From Sphingomonas sp. TZW2008 (GTDB lineage: Bacteria > Pseudomonadota > Alphaproteobacteria > Sphingomonadales > Sphingomonadaceae), in contig NZ_BDJB01000003.1 of assembly GCF_002117915.1 (NCBI RefSeq), positions 1 through 64,000 on the forward strand: DNA of 64,000 nucleotides. Reading direction: 5' to 3'. The translations under genes and the position numbers were made by a program. The notes under the pieces were generated by a model. It searched no databases and had not been told where the DNA came from. It saw nothing but the letters and a program-made list of their open reading frames with translations. This document shows, in pieces, positions 62,753 to 64,000 of this stretch (its first letter is position 1; the number at the start of each line of letters is the position of its first letter).

Positions 62753-64000
62753 TCACACTGGCCGCTCGATGCTAGTCGGCGGCGTGCTGAACCAGCGCGG
62801 CCCGGCGTCGCTCATCCAGAAGCAATCCTCCAGCCGCACGCCGAACTTGCCCGGCAGGTAGATCCCCGGCTCGTTCGAGAAGCACATCCCCGCCGCCAAC
62901 GGCGTCGTTTCGCCGTGCACGAGGTTGATCGGTTCGTGCCCGTCCATGCCGATGCCGTGGCCGGTACGGTGCGACGTCCCCGGCAGCTTGTAGCGCGGGC
63001 CATAGCCCCAGCTCTCGTACCGCCGCCGTACGGCATCGTCGATCGATCCCGCCGGCGCGCCGATCGTCGCCGCCGCCAGCGCGATCCGCTGCCCCTGCGC
63101 CACCTGGTCCCACACCCGCCGCTGCTCGGCGGTGGCAGTTCCGTGCACCCAGGTCCGCGACACGTCGGACTGATATCCTTGGACGGTGCAGCCGCAGTCC
63201 ATCAGCACCACCTGCCCCTCGCCCACCCGGTGCACCTCGCGGCTGCCGTGCGGATAGGCCGATGCCTTGCCGATCAGCGCCATCGAGAATTCGGGCTCGC
63301 CGCCCAGCCTACGCGTCGCCGCGGTCATCAGCGCGCCCACCTGCGGCCCCGTCATCCCCTTCTCGACGCGCGGGTGCAGCCAGCGATACGCCGCGATCGT
63401 CACGTCGGTCGCCTGCTGCATCAGCGCGATCTCGGCCGGTGTCTTGATCATCCGGCAGCCGCGCACCACCGGGTTGGCGGATACCAGCCGCACCTCGGGC
63501 AGCGCGCGGCGCAGGCCATCACTTGCGAAGAAGCGCACCGTCTCCTCGATCCCCACCGGCTGCCGGTCGAGTCCGCGCTCTTTCAGGAACCCCGCGATCA
63601 ACCGCAGCGGATCCTCGTCCTCCTGCCACACGCGCACCGCCGCGGGGATCGCCAGCGTCTCGCGGACCGACGGTTCCTCGAAGAACGGCGTCACGATCAG
63701 CGCCTCGCCCTCGATCGGGATCAGCGCCGCGGTCAGCCGCTCGCTGCGGCTCCAGCGCACACCGGTGAAATAGGTCTGGCTCGATCCCGGCTCGATCAGC
63801 ACCGCGCCTATCCCGTTCGCACGCATCAGCGCCTGCGCCCGTGCCACCCGTGCGGCGCGCTCGGCGGCGCCGATCGGCACCGCGCCCGTCGTGATGTCCG
63901 TCAACCCGGCCAGATCCGGCTCGGCGGCGCGGAGCACGCCCGTAACGGCGAGCATCGGAACGGCGGCGGCAGCGGTCAGTACGCCGCGACGAGTAGGGGT
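62753..64000 (-). CDS. M24 family metallopeptidase (Xaa-Pro aminopeptidase-like), Tat-exported, 5' end outside the window
   Basis: 415 residues visible; the frame stays open to the right edge, so the start codon is beyond it. The visible N-terminus carries TRRGVLTAAAAVPMLAVTG, a twin-arginine signal peptide, so the enzyme is exported folded to the periplasm. The pita-bread fold has the metal ligands D in LMDCGC, D in QSDVSRT, H in RTGHGIGMDGHE, E in NEPGIY and E in RLEDC. Likely a dinuclear-metal Xaa-Pro peptidase that processes proline peptides. Confidence 0.88.
   Translation of the reverse strand, partial: TPTRRGVLTAAAAVPMLAVTGVLRAAEPDLAGLTDITTGAVPIGAAERAARVARAQALMRANGIGAVLIEPGSSQTYFTGVRWSRSERLTAALIPIEGEALIVTPFFEEPSVRETLAIPAAVRVWQEDEDPLRLIAGFLKERGLDRQPVGIEETVRFFASDGLRRALPEVRLVSANPVVRGCRMIKTPAEIALMQQATDVTIAAYRWLHPRVEKGMTGPQVGALMTAATRRLGGEPEFSMALIGKASAYPHGSREVHRVGEGQVVLMDCGCTVQGYQSDVSRTWVHGTATAEQRRVWDQVAQGQRIALAAATIGAPAGSIDDAVRRRYESWGYGPRYKLPGTSHRTGHGIGMDGHEPINLVHGETTPLAAGMCFSNEPGIYLPGKFGVRLEDCFWMSDAGPRWFSTPPTSIERPV

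Overview
The window is about 66% G+C by eye and reads as a chromosomal segment of a sphingomonad alphaproteobacterium, most likely Sphingomonas. The evidence is a GcrA cell-cycle regulator, an alphaproteobacterial division/cell-wall (dcw) cluster, a Cys-type intracellular PHB depolymerase, and many small proteins of the kind seen in sphingomonads. No rRNA, tRNA, CRISPR array, prophage or insertion sequence was found. Nearly all of the sequence is coding, and genes often overlap by 4 nt (ATGA/GTGA/TTGA).

Left part (1-15 kb): ubiA (ubiquinone), a P-loop kinase-like protein, pmbA/tldE coupled to a CysQ/SuhB-type phosphatase, and then a minus-strand carbohydrate block. That block holds tkt, tal, 6-phosphogluconate dehydrogenase and two HAD phosphatases, one of them like eukaryotic phosphomannomutase; rpiA is close by. 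It covers most of a pentose-phosphate pathway. Next come acyl-CoA genes: an enoyl-CoA hydratase divergent from a MaoC hydratase and a thiolase, with a 30-bp inverted repeat between them. A pyridoxamine-phosphate-oxidase-fold protein follows.

Middle (15-33 kb): phaZ (PHB mobilisation), an ABCB-type exporter paired with a saccharopine-dehydrogenase-fold enzyme, rnr, parE, an outer-membrane beta-barrel gene divergent from parE across a perfect 16-bp palindrome, an isolated TadE/TadG-like pair, gcrA, an ABC-2 permease, dgt, and a large TPR/SPOR protein whose stop overlaps the dgt start.

The core (33-52 kb, minus strand) is a full dcw cluster in the order mraZ-rsmH-ftsL-ftsI-murE-(small ORF)-murF-mraY-murD-ftsW-murG-murC-murB-ddl-ftsQ-ftsA-ftsZ. 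Most junctions overlap or abut. The junctions that break this rule are informative. murG/murC holds a copy of a dispersed repeat and a 17-bp perfect hairpin with the murC Shine-Dalgarno in its loop and the murC ATG in its stem. murE/murF holds a 42-codon ORF with a strong Shine-Dalgarno that I cannot assign to a family. Upstream of mraZ, four GGG(G)A units spaced exactly 10 bp apart look like the MraZ operator.

Right part (52-64 kb): cysK with a small membrane protein, a VapBC toxin-antitoxin pair translationally coupled to a DNA-deoxyinosine glycosylase-like gene, a YfcG-type GST, small exported or DUF proteins, alaS, an orphan sulfotransferase, three consecutive exported low-complexity proteins, and an M24 peptidase. 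The peptidase has a Tat signal and runs off the right edge.

Family assignments rest on motifs and remembered family features; no database search was run. The most novel items are the murC hairpin/repeat, the small ORF inside the dcw operon, the MraZ-type operator with an inverted half-copy, and the divergent operators near the acyl-CoA genes and parE.
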